Positions 1 to 6,862 of a stretch of DNA of 64,000 nt are shown here, in pieces; the stretch's first letter is position 1; every line of letters starts with the position of its first letter. This DNA comes from Timema cristinae (taxonomy: Eukaryota > Arthropoda > Insecta > Phasmatodea > Timematidae): positions 55,003,277-55,067,276 of the forward strand of contig JBCFYV010009882.1 in NCBI GenBank assembly GCA_039000515.1. Reading direction: 5' to 3'. The notes below the pieces were generated by a model. That model saw only the letters and a list, made by a program, of their open reading frames with translations. It had not been told where the DNA came from and did no database searches. The translations under genes were made by a program, and so were the position numbers.

Positions 1-63
1 GAGGGTGAAGCGGCCGGTGCAAGTGCGAAGGAAAGAAGGCTGCCTGAACAGAGAGGCACATCA
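1..63 (-). repeat. 3' LTR fragment of the Gypsy-type element (cut by window edge)
   Basis: These 63 bases are identical to 6633-6695, the outer end of the right-hand LTR. On the minus strand the LTR begins TGATGTGCC, directly after a polypurine tract. The rest of this LTR lies to the left of the window, so the left target-site duplication cannot be read. The perfect match of the visible part fits a recent insertion. Confidence 0.93.
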
Positions 64-75
64 ATCCCCCACACT
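64..75 (-). promoter_or_regulatory. polypurine tract (plus-strand primer)
   Basis: On the minus strand the sequence is AGTGTGGGGGAT immediately before the TG that opens the 3' LTR. A purine run at this place is the normal primer for plus-strand DNA synthesis in LTR retrotransposons. Confidence 0.75.
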
Positions 76-275
76 GGCTTGCGCACTTGCACACGGGTGA
101 CCTCTGGTCTACATAAATTTTACATCAACAAATTATTTACATCTTACATATATCTTAGGGCTAATTTAATACTAATTTTAACATTGATTAGATTCAATAG
201 TTCTGATGGACACAGAGAGAGAGGAAAAAAAAAACGTAAATATATGACAACTAAATAATAATAACGAAAATACAC

Positions 276-526
276 TACGGCCCTTTTTAGGGCCAAAACT
301 ATACAGTAAATAAGACGGCCCTTCTTAGCGTTACCAGTAACAAAATCAACAAACAATCTGCCCTTTTTAGGGCCAATAAAATATGGCAAAAAACGGCCCT
401 TTATAGGGCCAACAAAAAAATCAACACATAATCTGCCCTTTTCAGGGCCAAACAAATACAGTAAATAAGACGGCCCTTTCTAGGGCCAACAAGTTATCGC
501 ACATAATCAGCCCTTTTTAGGGCCAC
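276..526. repeat. about 38-bp repeats, each centred on a GGCCCT/AGGGCC palindrome (7 units)
   Basis: Seven units start near 279, 317, 360, 395, 435, 472 and 510. Each holds GGCCCT, a 3-4 base T-rich centre, and AGGGCC (or GCCCT/AGGGC), so each can form a 5-6 bp hairpin. Only the second unit has lost its right half. Spacers between them are AT-rich, and alternate spacers are more alike, giving a higher-order unit of about 76 bp. The array is in the 3' untranslated part of the retrotransposon, between the pol stop and the 3' LTR. A minus-strand open frame across it (144-455) merely translates the repeat; I do not call it a gene. Confidence 0.85.
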
Positions 527-578
527 ACTTTGACAGTGTTTACTGAGTGGGGTAGCCACAGTGGGTGTGATTTTCACC

Positions 579-812
579 ACGCACCGTGATGTTGGCGTCA
601 CGCACTTGGTTGTGGAACTACGCACCATTATGTTCACGTCACGCACTTGGTTGTGTAACCACGCACCATTATGTTCACGTCACGCACTTGGTTGTGTAAC
701 CACGCACCATTATGTTCACGTCACGCACTGGGTTGAGGGACCACGCCCTGTGTTGGCGCACCCACGCATCGTTTTACGCATCCCGCATTGGTTGTTGTGA
801 CCACGCACTGTG
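579..812. repeat. 41-bp tandem repeat downstream of pol
   Basis: The phrase cgcacttgg recurs at 601, 642 and 683 and a variant at 724, an exact 41-bp period. More diverged units with the core cacgca continue to the pol stop codon. It belongs to the untranslated 3' region of the retrotransposon. No coding role is evident. Confidence 0.8.
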
Positions 813-3800
813 TCACGCACGGCGCTTGAGTAGCCGTGTACCCGGGTCTTTGGCCTCACCCTGTCTTGGGAGGGATTGGAGGTCGTCGAGGTCGCAGTCT
901 GGTACTCCATCCAGAACTATTTGGTAGGGGAGGGTCCAGTCCTTTTGTTCCCTCGGTGTTATTGGGTGCGGGGTCCATGGTTGTGAGTAGTTTGGGTAGC
1001 TGCGGTTTCCCGGTGTTTTCACCAGGGGGTGCAGGACGTAGTTGTCCCCTGTGTATTTTCTTGGATCGACCATTTGGGTAGGTAACCCAGTAGACCCTCC
1101 TCTTCGTTTGCTCACCGGGTAGGGTCCTTCCCATTTGGGGGCAAAGCCGGCGTAGTAGGCTTCTGTTGCATTAGAGAGTGGTTGGGTTCGAACTAGCACC
1201 AGATCACCGTTCTGGAAGGGTTTGGCGGGCCGTGCTGGAGGGTGGGTGTATCGTTGTTGGTAATTTGCTTGATTTACTCGCGCCCGTTCTTCTCTTTGGG
1301 TGGATCCTTGGCTGGGGTTCTCGTTGTCTTCCTGCTCTCGTACTGGGGTTTCAAATCTCCACTCCCCGGGCCTGTATAGCGTTCGGCCAAGTAGTAGTTC
1401 ACTCGGAGACATTCCGGTGGCCCCATTCTTGCGGCATCGTAGATTGAAGGCGATCATAGGCAGGAAGGTATCCCATTCTCGATGATTCTCCGAGATTTGG
1501 AGTCGGATTCCCTTCTTTAGTTCCTGGTTCCTTCTTTCCGTGGGGTTGGCTTGGGGGTGGTAGATTGGGGTTGTCCAGGCTTCGACATCCCACTTTTGAC
1601 AGGCGTTCGCCCAAGCTCGGCTAATGAACTGTGGACCATTGTCGGACAGGAGATGTTTTGGATATCCCCATCGTGGGAAGAATTGTTGTTCCATCGTCTG
1701 GATTATCTGTCTGACCTCTGTTGACGCGAGTGGAAATACTTCTACCCATCTTGAGAAGAGATCCGTAATCACTAGGATGAACTTCTTTCCTCTGCGACTT
1801 CGGGGGTATGGCCCCATGAGGTCTAAGGCTACCACTTTCCAGGGGCGTTGTGGTTGACGGGGTCTTAGAGGCTCTCTCCCTTGATACCCCCCGGTCTTAC
1901 GACAGGCACAGAGCATGCAGTTACGAACGTAGTTGCTGACTTCCGTTCGGAGGCCTTTCCAGGTGTAGCCTCGCTGAATGGCTCGTGTCGTCTCGTCTTC
2001 TCCCGGGTGCCCTGCGTGAGGGTGGTCGTGGTATGTCCAAATAACCTGTTGTCGGATTTGAACTGGAACAATGAGTTTCCATGGTCCTTCCCTTTCTTCG
2101 CGTCTCCAGATATTGTCTCCCTTGACATAGTGCTCATCCCAGAACCGAGCGTCGGTTGTTTTGGTGGGTGGTCGAGTTTGGGTATCCAGAGCCTTCCAAC
2201 GGTTAACTTGAGTTTGGATCTCTGTATCCTGTCTTTGTTCCGTCTTGACTAGCTCATGTAGAGGTGCATCTTGGTTCTGTAGGACTAGTAGTGCATCGGG
2301 TTCGGGTGGTGCTAGTCCTGTGACCGAGGGCGGGGTCATCCGGTCCCAGTCTTGAGTCTCTGAACTGGTGTTCTCGCTGTCGGGTTGGCGTGATAACGCG
2401 TCAGGTAGATCGTTCTGTTTTCCCGGGCAGTGTTCCAGGGAAAATTGAAACTCTTGGAGCAAGAGTGCCCATCTCGTCAGCTTGGTCCGTTGGTCTTTCA
2501 TCGTGTTCAGCCAGGTGAGAGCTCGGTTATCCGTGCGTAGTATGAAAGGTTTATCTTCCAGGTAATGTCTATACCTCTTGATGGCCCAGACGATAGCGAG
2601 GCACTCCTGCTCGTTGCTATGGTACCGTTGCTCTGTAGGGGTTAGCTTCGCGCTGGCATGGCTGATGATTCGTTTGCCCGCATCATCTTCTTGGTACAGT
2701 ACTGCCCCTAGTCCAATCCCGCTAGCGTCAGTTTGTAGGGTAAAGGTTCGTGATGGATCGGGACGACTTAAGGGTGGTAGGTCTCTGAAGGCTTCTTTGA
2801 GTGTGTGTAGAGCGGTTTCTGTTTGGGAGTTCCACATCCACCGGGATTTGGTTCTTAGAAGTTCGGTGAGAGGTGCTGTTAGTTCCGCCATTTGGGGCAC
2901 GAATTCTCGTAACCAGTTGCAGAGGCCCAGTAGTTGTCGGAGCTGTTTACGGTTTCTTGGTGTTGGGGCTTCCGTGATTGCTTTGATCGTCTGTGGTTGT
3001 GGGGCGTTTCCTTGGCTAGAAACGATATGGCCAAGGTATTCCAACTCAGTCTTGCCGAACTGGCATTTTTCCAGATTGCAGGTCAGTTGGTGGAGCTCAA
3101 ATCTTTCTAAAACCTTGCTCAAGTGGTTGAGGTGCTCATCCCATGTCTTTGAGTAGATTATCACGTCGTCAAGGTAGGCGAAACAGAACTGGCCGGTGTA
3201 CCCTGCTAACACTTCTTGACTCATCAGTCGCTGAAAAGTACTCGGGGCTCCCTTTAATCCGAAAGGCATAACTGTAAATTGCAAGGTTTCTCCGTTGGGC
3301 GTGGTGAAAGCAGTCAGGGGTTTGGAATCGGGGTGTAAGGGAATCTGCCAGTACCCTGATTTCATATCGAGGGTGGTAAATATTTCTGCGTCTCCCAAAT
3401 CTCGAAGAGTGTCATGTACGTTGACAGCGGGGGGAGTGACATCGATAGTGGCGGTGTTCAGTTGTCGGAAATCAATGCAGAAACGGGGAGTTTTGTCCTT
3501 TTTTTCCACAATTACAATGGGTGAATTGTATTCAGAGTTTCCGGGTTCTATTATCCCCTGGGCTTTCATCTCCTGAACCTGGTCTTCAATTAGCGCGTTT
3601 TTCGCAGGGGAATAGCGGTAAGGCCGTACCATAATCCGTTGGTTGTCCTTGAGTCGAATTTGATGGTTGATGCTGCGTGTTCTTCGCAGAGGTCCCTGAG
3701 TGTTGAAAACGGCTCGGTGTTGGTCTAGTAGTCTAAGGAGTTGTTCTTGACGTTCTATTGGGGCGTGTTGTCTGATCTTGTCTTGAGGAACCGGCGGGGG

Positions 3801-4280
3801 ATCCTCATTGAGTCTTGGCATCCAGTATAGAGTATGACGCCCCTGGTTTCCAAAAAGCACTCGGCTGTTCTCGTAGTCCAGGATTACCTTCTGTTCTGTG
3901 AACCATGGTTGTCCCAGAATAAGTGGTTCTCGGAGTTCATCGGACACCAGGAACGTGACGTTGGCTTCTAGGGTTTGCATGGTTAGCGGTAAAGTTATCT
4001 GGCCTCGGATGGTAAGGTCACTCCCAACCTTGGCCAGGTGGATTGGTGTGGGGAAAGGAAGCAAGTTCTTCAGGTTTGTAGGGGTGAGTTGTTGGTATTG
4101 GATGAAATTAGCAGTAGCTCCGGTATCTAATAGGGCTAGTAGGGGACCGTGAGGAGTTTCGCACATAACTCTTGGGAGTGGTTGGGATGTTGAGGGATTG
4201 ACGCTGTTTATTACTGGTGGCGGCCCTGATTCCTGTTTACCAGAGGCGGGGCCCTGTTGTCCTCTGGCTTGGCGTTTCCC
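813..4280 (-). CDS. pol: Gypsy-type pol polyprotein (protease, RT, RNase H, integrase, GPY/F), entered by -1 frameshift
   Basis: Makes the retrotransposon enzymes. The frame is open from 4322 to the stop at 813 and overlaps the 3' end of gag; the first Met is at 4166 (residue 1 below), but entry is probably by frameshift at 4274-4280. Domains in order: aspartic protease with DTGA at residues 14-17 and ILGQPW at 83-88; reverse transcriptase with catalytic YLDD at 331-334; RNase H with D480, E519/E521, D546 and D589; integrase zinc domain with H713/H720 and C750/C753; catalytic core D782, D842 in SDNGPQF and E877 in NPTERRN, with 34 residues between the last two; GPY/F motif KWEGPYPV at 1011-1018. 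No chromodomain is visible and no env follows. There are no stops or frameshifts, and all catalytic residues are present, so the copy looks functional and young. Clade within Ty3/Gypsy not assigned. Confidence 0.97.
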   Translation of the reverse strand, partial: GKRQARGQQGPASGKQESGPPPVINSVNPSTSQPLPRVMCETPHGPLLALLDTGATANFIQYQQLTPTNLKNLLPFPTPIHLAKVGSDLTIRGQITLPLTMQTLEANVTFLVSDELREPLILGQPWFTEQKVILDYENSRVLFGNQGRHTLYWMPRLNEDPPPVPQDKIRQHAPIERQEQLLRLLDQHRAVFNTQGPLRRTRSINHQIRLKDNQRIMVRPYRYSPAKNALIEDQVQEMKAQGIIEPGNSEYNSPIVIVEKKDKTPRFCIDFRQLNTATIDVTPPAVNVHDTLRDLGDAEIFTTLDMKSGYWQIPLHPDSKPLTAFTTPNGETLQFTVMPFGLKGAPSTFQRLMSQEVLAGYTGQFCFAYLDDVIIYSKTWDEHLNHLSKVLERFELHQLTCNLEKCQFGKTELEYLGHIVSSQGNAPQPQTIKAITEAPTPRNRKQLRQLLGLCNWLREFVPQMAELTAPLTELLRTKSRWMWNSQTETALHTLKEAFRDLPPLSRPDPSRTFTLQTDASGIGLGAVLYQEDDAGKRIISHASAKLTPTEQRYHSNEQECLAIVWAIKRYRHYLEDKPFILRTDNRALTWLNTMKDQRTKLTRWALLLQEFQFSLEHCPGKQNDLPDALSRQPDSENTSSETQDWDRMTPPSVTGLAPPEPDALLVLQNQDAPLHELVKTEQRQDTEIQTQVNRWKALDTQTRPPTKTTDARFWDEHYVKGDNIWRREEREGPWKLIVPVQIRQQVIWTYHDHPHAGHPGEDETTRAIQRGYTWKGLRTEVSNYVRNCMLCACRKTGGYQGREPLRPRQPQRPWKVVALDLMGPYPRSRRGKKFILVITDLFSRWVEVFPLASTEVRQIIQTMEQQFFPRWGYPKHLLSDNGPQFISRAWANACQKWDVEAWTTPIYHPQANPTERRNQELKKGIRLQISENHREWDTFLPMIAFNLRCRKNGATGMSPSELLLGRTLYRPGEWRFETPVREQEDNENPSQGSTQREERARVNQANYQQRYTHPPARPAKPFQNGDLVLVRTQPLSNATEAYYAGFAPKWEGPYPVSKRRGGSTGLPTQMVDPRKYTGDNYVLHPLVKTPGNRSYPNYSQPWTPHPITPREQKDWTLPYQIVLDGVPDCDLDDLQSLPRQGEAKDPGTRLLKRRA

Positions 4281-5587
4281 GGTCTTTCTTTCTCTAGGTG
4301 CCGTTGGTTTAGCACTGGGCAGTCACGGTGAAAATGGTACCCTGGACAGTGGTAACATTTTGGAGGTCGCGGTTCAGATGAGGTTGCTGGGATCTTGCTG
4401 GGGCGTGTAGTCACTGGCGCAGTGTTTTTAGCCAGGTCTCGTTCCACAGATACGGCCCTAGTGATAAGTTCTTCTAACTCTTGAGGGTGTGGAGCTCGAA
4501 GAAAAGGTCTCAGTCCTGGTCGGACAAGTTCGATTAACAGGGGGATTATTTCTGCTGATGGGGCTGTGGGGGCCAAGCGTTGATACAGCCGTACTTTGTG
4601 CCGAAGGAATATCTCAACGGGCTCAGTCTGTGTTTGTTCCTTTCCGTATAGCTCTGCGTGGAGAGAGGCTATGGTGGTTGTACTGGCGAAGTGGTGCGTT
4701 AGTCGTTGCTTGAACTCTTCCCAAGTCGTTATATATTCGCCATATAGCTTCCACCACTGAGCGGCGGTGTCTTTAAGCTGCCGTTGGGTGGTAGGTACCC
4801 ATTCTAGCGGGTCTACTCGAGCGGTCCTGAGCTGAACCTCACAGCGTTGGGTAAAAGTAGTAGGGTCTTCATGCCCTCGACCGTGAAAGTCTGGTAGAGT
4901 TGGTAGGTGGTAAGAGCTTGAGCACTGGCGTTGGTAGGTGGCAGTCAGGTGCGGCTGGTATGGTGGTGCGCTGGCAGTTGATGAGGTGGACCGTTGGCAC
5001 GGCGGACATCGGAAGAATAGGCCCCTGAGGTCTCTAGGCTCATTTTTCCAGCCCAGGCACTGGTAGTGGTAGTATTGCCTACAGTCCTCGCAGACAACCT
5101 CTCGGCCATCTTCTCCAGTACAGGTTAACCCTGGGCAATACCGTACTTCCACTGGTGCTTCGGTGCAGGTGGTGCACCGGTAGGCTGGTTCATTGATGTC
5201 ACGTGGCTCGTCTGCCCAGCCAATGCAAAGGTTGTGGTAGGGCTTTTGGCAGTTTGTGCAGGTTACATAATGTCGGTCCCCTCCTGGGGTACACGATGGG
5301 TTGTTACACTTTTGACTTCTAGTCATAACCATCTTGTCTACTTTGGTGAGGTAGTCTTCTTTGGTGAGGTAGTCTTTTTTTTTTTTTGTGAGGTAGTCTT
5401 CTTTGGTGAGGTAGTATTCTTTGGTGAGGTAGTCTTCTTGGGTGAGGTAGTCTTCTTTGGTGAGGTAGTCTTCTTTGGTGAGGTAGTCTTTTTTTTTGGT
5501 GAGGTAGTCTTCTTTGGTGAGGTAGTCTTCTTTGGTGAGGTAGTTTTCTTTGGTGAGGTAGTTTGGGCGCCACCGGGTTTTGTTCAC
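4211..5587 (-). CDS. gag: Gag with N-terminal hexapeptide repeats, two PHD-like fingers, capsid region and zinc knuckle
   Basis: Structural protein of the retrotransposon, 458 residues if the first Met is used. Residues 9-83 are twelve copies of a YLTKED-type repeat. An alternative start at Met86 or Met88 (5332 or 5326) would omit this array. Two C4HC3 fingers follow: C94, C99, C110, C113, H118, C121, C138, C141, and C151, C156, C166, C169, H174, C177, C194, C197. Their spacing is that of PHD fingers. Residues about 225-390 resemble the capsid region of Ty3/Gypsy Gag, including QWWKLYGEYITTWEEFKQRL. A zinc knuckle ends the protein: C411, C414, H418 or H420, C423, one residue shorter than the usual CX2CX4HX4C. 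The stop at 4211-4213 overlaps the pol frame by about 110 bases. PHD fingers are not standard in Gag; they may bind host chromatin, which is inference. Confidence 0.92.
   Translation of the reverse strand: MNKTRWRPNYLTKENYLTKEDYLTKEDYLTKKKDYLTKEDYLTKEDYLTQEDYLTKEYYLTKEDYLTKKKKDYLTKEDYLTKVDKMVMTRSQKCNNPSCTPGGDRHYVTCTNCQKPYHNLCIGWADEPRDINEPAYRCTTCTEAPVEVRYCPGLTCTGEDGREVVCEDCRQYYHYQCLGWKNEPRDLRGLFFRCPPCQRSTSSTASAPPYQPHLTATYQRQCSSSYHLPTLPDFHGRGHEDPTTFTQRCEVQLRTARVDPLEWVPTTQRQLKDTAAQWWKLYGEYITTWEEFKQRLTHHFASTTTIASLHAELYGKEQTQTEPVEIFLRHKVRLYQRLAPTAPSAEIIPLLIELVRPGLRPFLRAPHPQELEELITRAVSVERDLAKNTAPVTTRPSKIPATSSEPRPPKCYHCPGYHFHRDCPVLNQRHLEKERPGNAKPEDNRAPPLVNRNQGRHQ
4222..4280 (-). promoter_or_regulatory. 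programmed -1 ribosomal frameshift signal at the gag/pol junction
   Basis: On the minus strand the heptamer G GGA AAC (4280-4274) is in gag phase and fits the X XXY YYZ rule. Six bases later comes a perfect 7-bp stem, CCAGAGG (4267-4261) with CCTCTGG (4246-4240), around a 14-base loop. Loop bases GGCCC (4253-4249) are complementary to GGGCC (4226-4222) downstream, so an H-type pseudoknot can form. Pol lies in the -1 frame relative to gag, and its frame is open from 4322, so a slip here joins gag to pol. The parts are read directly; activity is inferred. Confidence 0.85.
5337..5566. repeat. 18-bp tandem repeat, 12 copies, coding for YLTKED units
   Basis: The plus-strand unit is gaggtagtcttctttggt. 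Two units carry long T runs (near 5375-5387 and 5490-5497). Both length changes are multiples of three, so the gag frame stays open. Because the period is 18, other minus frames are also open, so an open frame alone does not prove translation. The array sits between the primer binding site and the PHD-finger part of gag. Confidence 0.9.
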
Positions 5588-5659
5588 TCCCGGAAGTGTT
5601 GTGTGGTGTTCTGGGGTCGTGTAGTCGGTCCGTTGGACATCCGTCCCGTGTCTTGAGTT

Positions 5660-5678
5660 GCCCCACGTTTAGGCGCCA
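5660..5678 (-). promoter_or_regulatory. primer binding site, tRNA-Lys type
   Basis: Minus-strand sequence TGGCGCCTAAACGTGGGGC differs from the widespread Gypsy/retroviral tRNA-Lys site by one substitution and one inserted base. It lies four bases inside the CA end of the 5' LTR (5683). A second partial match, TGGCGCCCAAAC, occurs about 100 bases further at 5566-5577, at the start of the gag frame. Confidence 0.85.
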
Positions 5679-6149
5679 GAACTGTTATCCCATGTCTTGT
5701 GGTTTCGAGGGAGGTAGCTGGTTTTACTGGAACTGCAGCTTCCGACTGGCCTTTGTGATTAGGTACCGGTCTCGTGGGTCTTGTGGGTGGGGGTAAGGGA
5801 GAGAGATGGGGGAGAAAACGTAGGCGGGTTGGGGGGTGGCTAGGGGATGTAAATGATAGCCCTCAGGGGTTAAAGGGGAAATTGGAGTAGGGGGGAGTCG
5901 GGTGGTCGGTGAGAGGGGAAGACGAGGGGAGGCCTGAGATGACTCGGCGGCAGGGATGCTGGGAGATGTGGGCGCAGTGTGTGGGTGTTCGGGGGTCTGG
6001 TGGTTGTAGACGGGAACATAGAGAATGGGTCCACGAGTTGAGTACTGTTTGGTCGGTGCTGTTTTCTCCAGGGTCTTCCGTCGGTGGGCTTTGCCGGCGC
6101 GGCGAGTGTAGACCATCCCGTGATGACGAGGACAAGTGGATGGGGAAGG

Positions 6150-6330
6150 GTGGAGAGGTAGGATAGAGTCCCGGCAACGTAAAGTCGCGGTGGGAGGTAG
6201 GATAGCGTCCCGGCAACGTTAAGTCGCGGTGGGAGGTAGGGTAGCGTCCCGGCAACGTAAAGTCGCGGTGGGAGGTAGGGTAGAGTCCCGGCAACGTAAA
6301 GTCGCGGTGGGAGGTAGGGTAGATTGCGGT
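6150..6330. repeat. 39-bp tandem repeat in the LTR (U5)
   Basis: The phrase gtcgcgg recurs at 6184, 6223, 6262 and 6301, an exact 39-bp period with few differences. As 39 is divisible by three, minus-strand frames stay open and encode 13-residue repeats such as LPGRYPTSHRDFT. I regard these as untranslated LTR sequence. Confidence 0.9.
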
Positions 6331-6368
6331 GGAATGAGAATAGCGATGACACTTGCTGCAAACGAAGA

Positions 6369-6374
6369 TTTATT
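6369..6374 (-). terminator. polyadenylation signal AATAAA in LTR
   Basis: The minus strand reads AATAAA about 43 bases after the predicted transcription start. It is the only such hexamer I see in the LTR after the start. If used, R is short (about 6417-6350) and U5 is about 660 bases long. Confidence 0.5.
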
Positions 6375-6414
6375 GGCTCTTTCGTATGAGTGTGGTTCCC
6401 CAAGGTTGGCTCAC

Positions 6415-6450
6415 CACTGAACTCGAATCAAGATTTCACCGGGTTATATA
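6415..6450 (-). promoter_or_regulatory. LTR core promoter: TATATAA and TCAGT initiator
   Basis: Minus-strand TATATAA occupies 6450-6444. TTCAGT lies at 6420-6415, with the presumed +1 A at 6417, about 32 bases downstream. The spacing and the TCAGT initiator match typical arthropod RNA polymerase II promoters. Confidence 0.7.
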
Positions 6451-6862
6451 CCCTCCGCTGCTGCCTGGCCTGGTCCAATCAGAGAAGAGGGAGCTTCCCA
6501 TTGGTTCGGGAAAACGAAAGTGCTATTGGCCGCCAAGCGAGCCAATAGGAAGAAGGGAGTTGATTATAGAGGTAAGAGCGTCACGGACGGCTCAGACAAC
6601 ATGGACTGTGGGCCGGACCGGCAGTAGGGAGGGAGGGTGAAGCGGCCGGTGCAAGTGCGAAGGAAAGAAGGCTGCCTGAACAGAGAGGCACATCACCAGT
6701 ACTTTTAGTTTTTATTTACCATCACAAGGAAATGAAATAAACACTTTCGGATGCTGCTAAATATACCAGTACTAAACTACCCTGTTAAGACGGAGGAGAA
6801 TATCCGTGCTGGTATATAGAAGCTGTACAAAAAAATAACAAAATCTGGATAAAGAGAAATAG

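Larger units (their letters stand above)
5683..6695 (-). repeat. 5' LTR of the Gypsy-type element, 1013 bp
   Basis: On the minus strand it runs from TGATGTGCC at 6695 to ATAACA at 5683 (TG...CA). The outer 63 bases equal the left LTR fragment at 1-63, and a primer binding site follows the inner end. It holds a TATA box, an arthropod-type initiator, an AATAAA and a 39-bp tandem array. The inner boundary is inferred from the primer site because the partner LTR is outside the window. Two proline-rich overlapping frames (5724-6403) appear to be products of repeats, not genes. Confidence 0.85.

Noticed and set aside
144..455. 103-codon minus frame with GP.KGR repeats as a possible third gene (env or accessory)
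   Set aside because: It is a translation of the 38-bp hairpin array, has no signal peptide or membrane protein features, and its period is not a multiple of three.
813..927. Plus-strand frames overlapping pol and gag (many of 60-190 codons)
   Set aside because: They are shadows of the minus-strand genes in GC-richer DNA and match nothing.
6347..6695. LTR of only 349 bp, ending at TGACAC (6347)
   Set aside because: A TG...CA end is possible there, but no primer binding site follows on the minus strand. A clear tRNA-Lys-type site lies at 5660-5678, so the LTR was extended to 5683.
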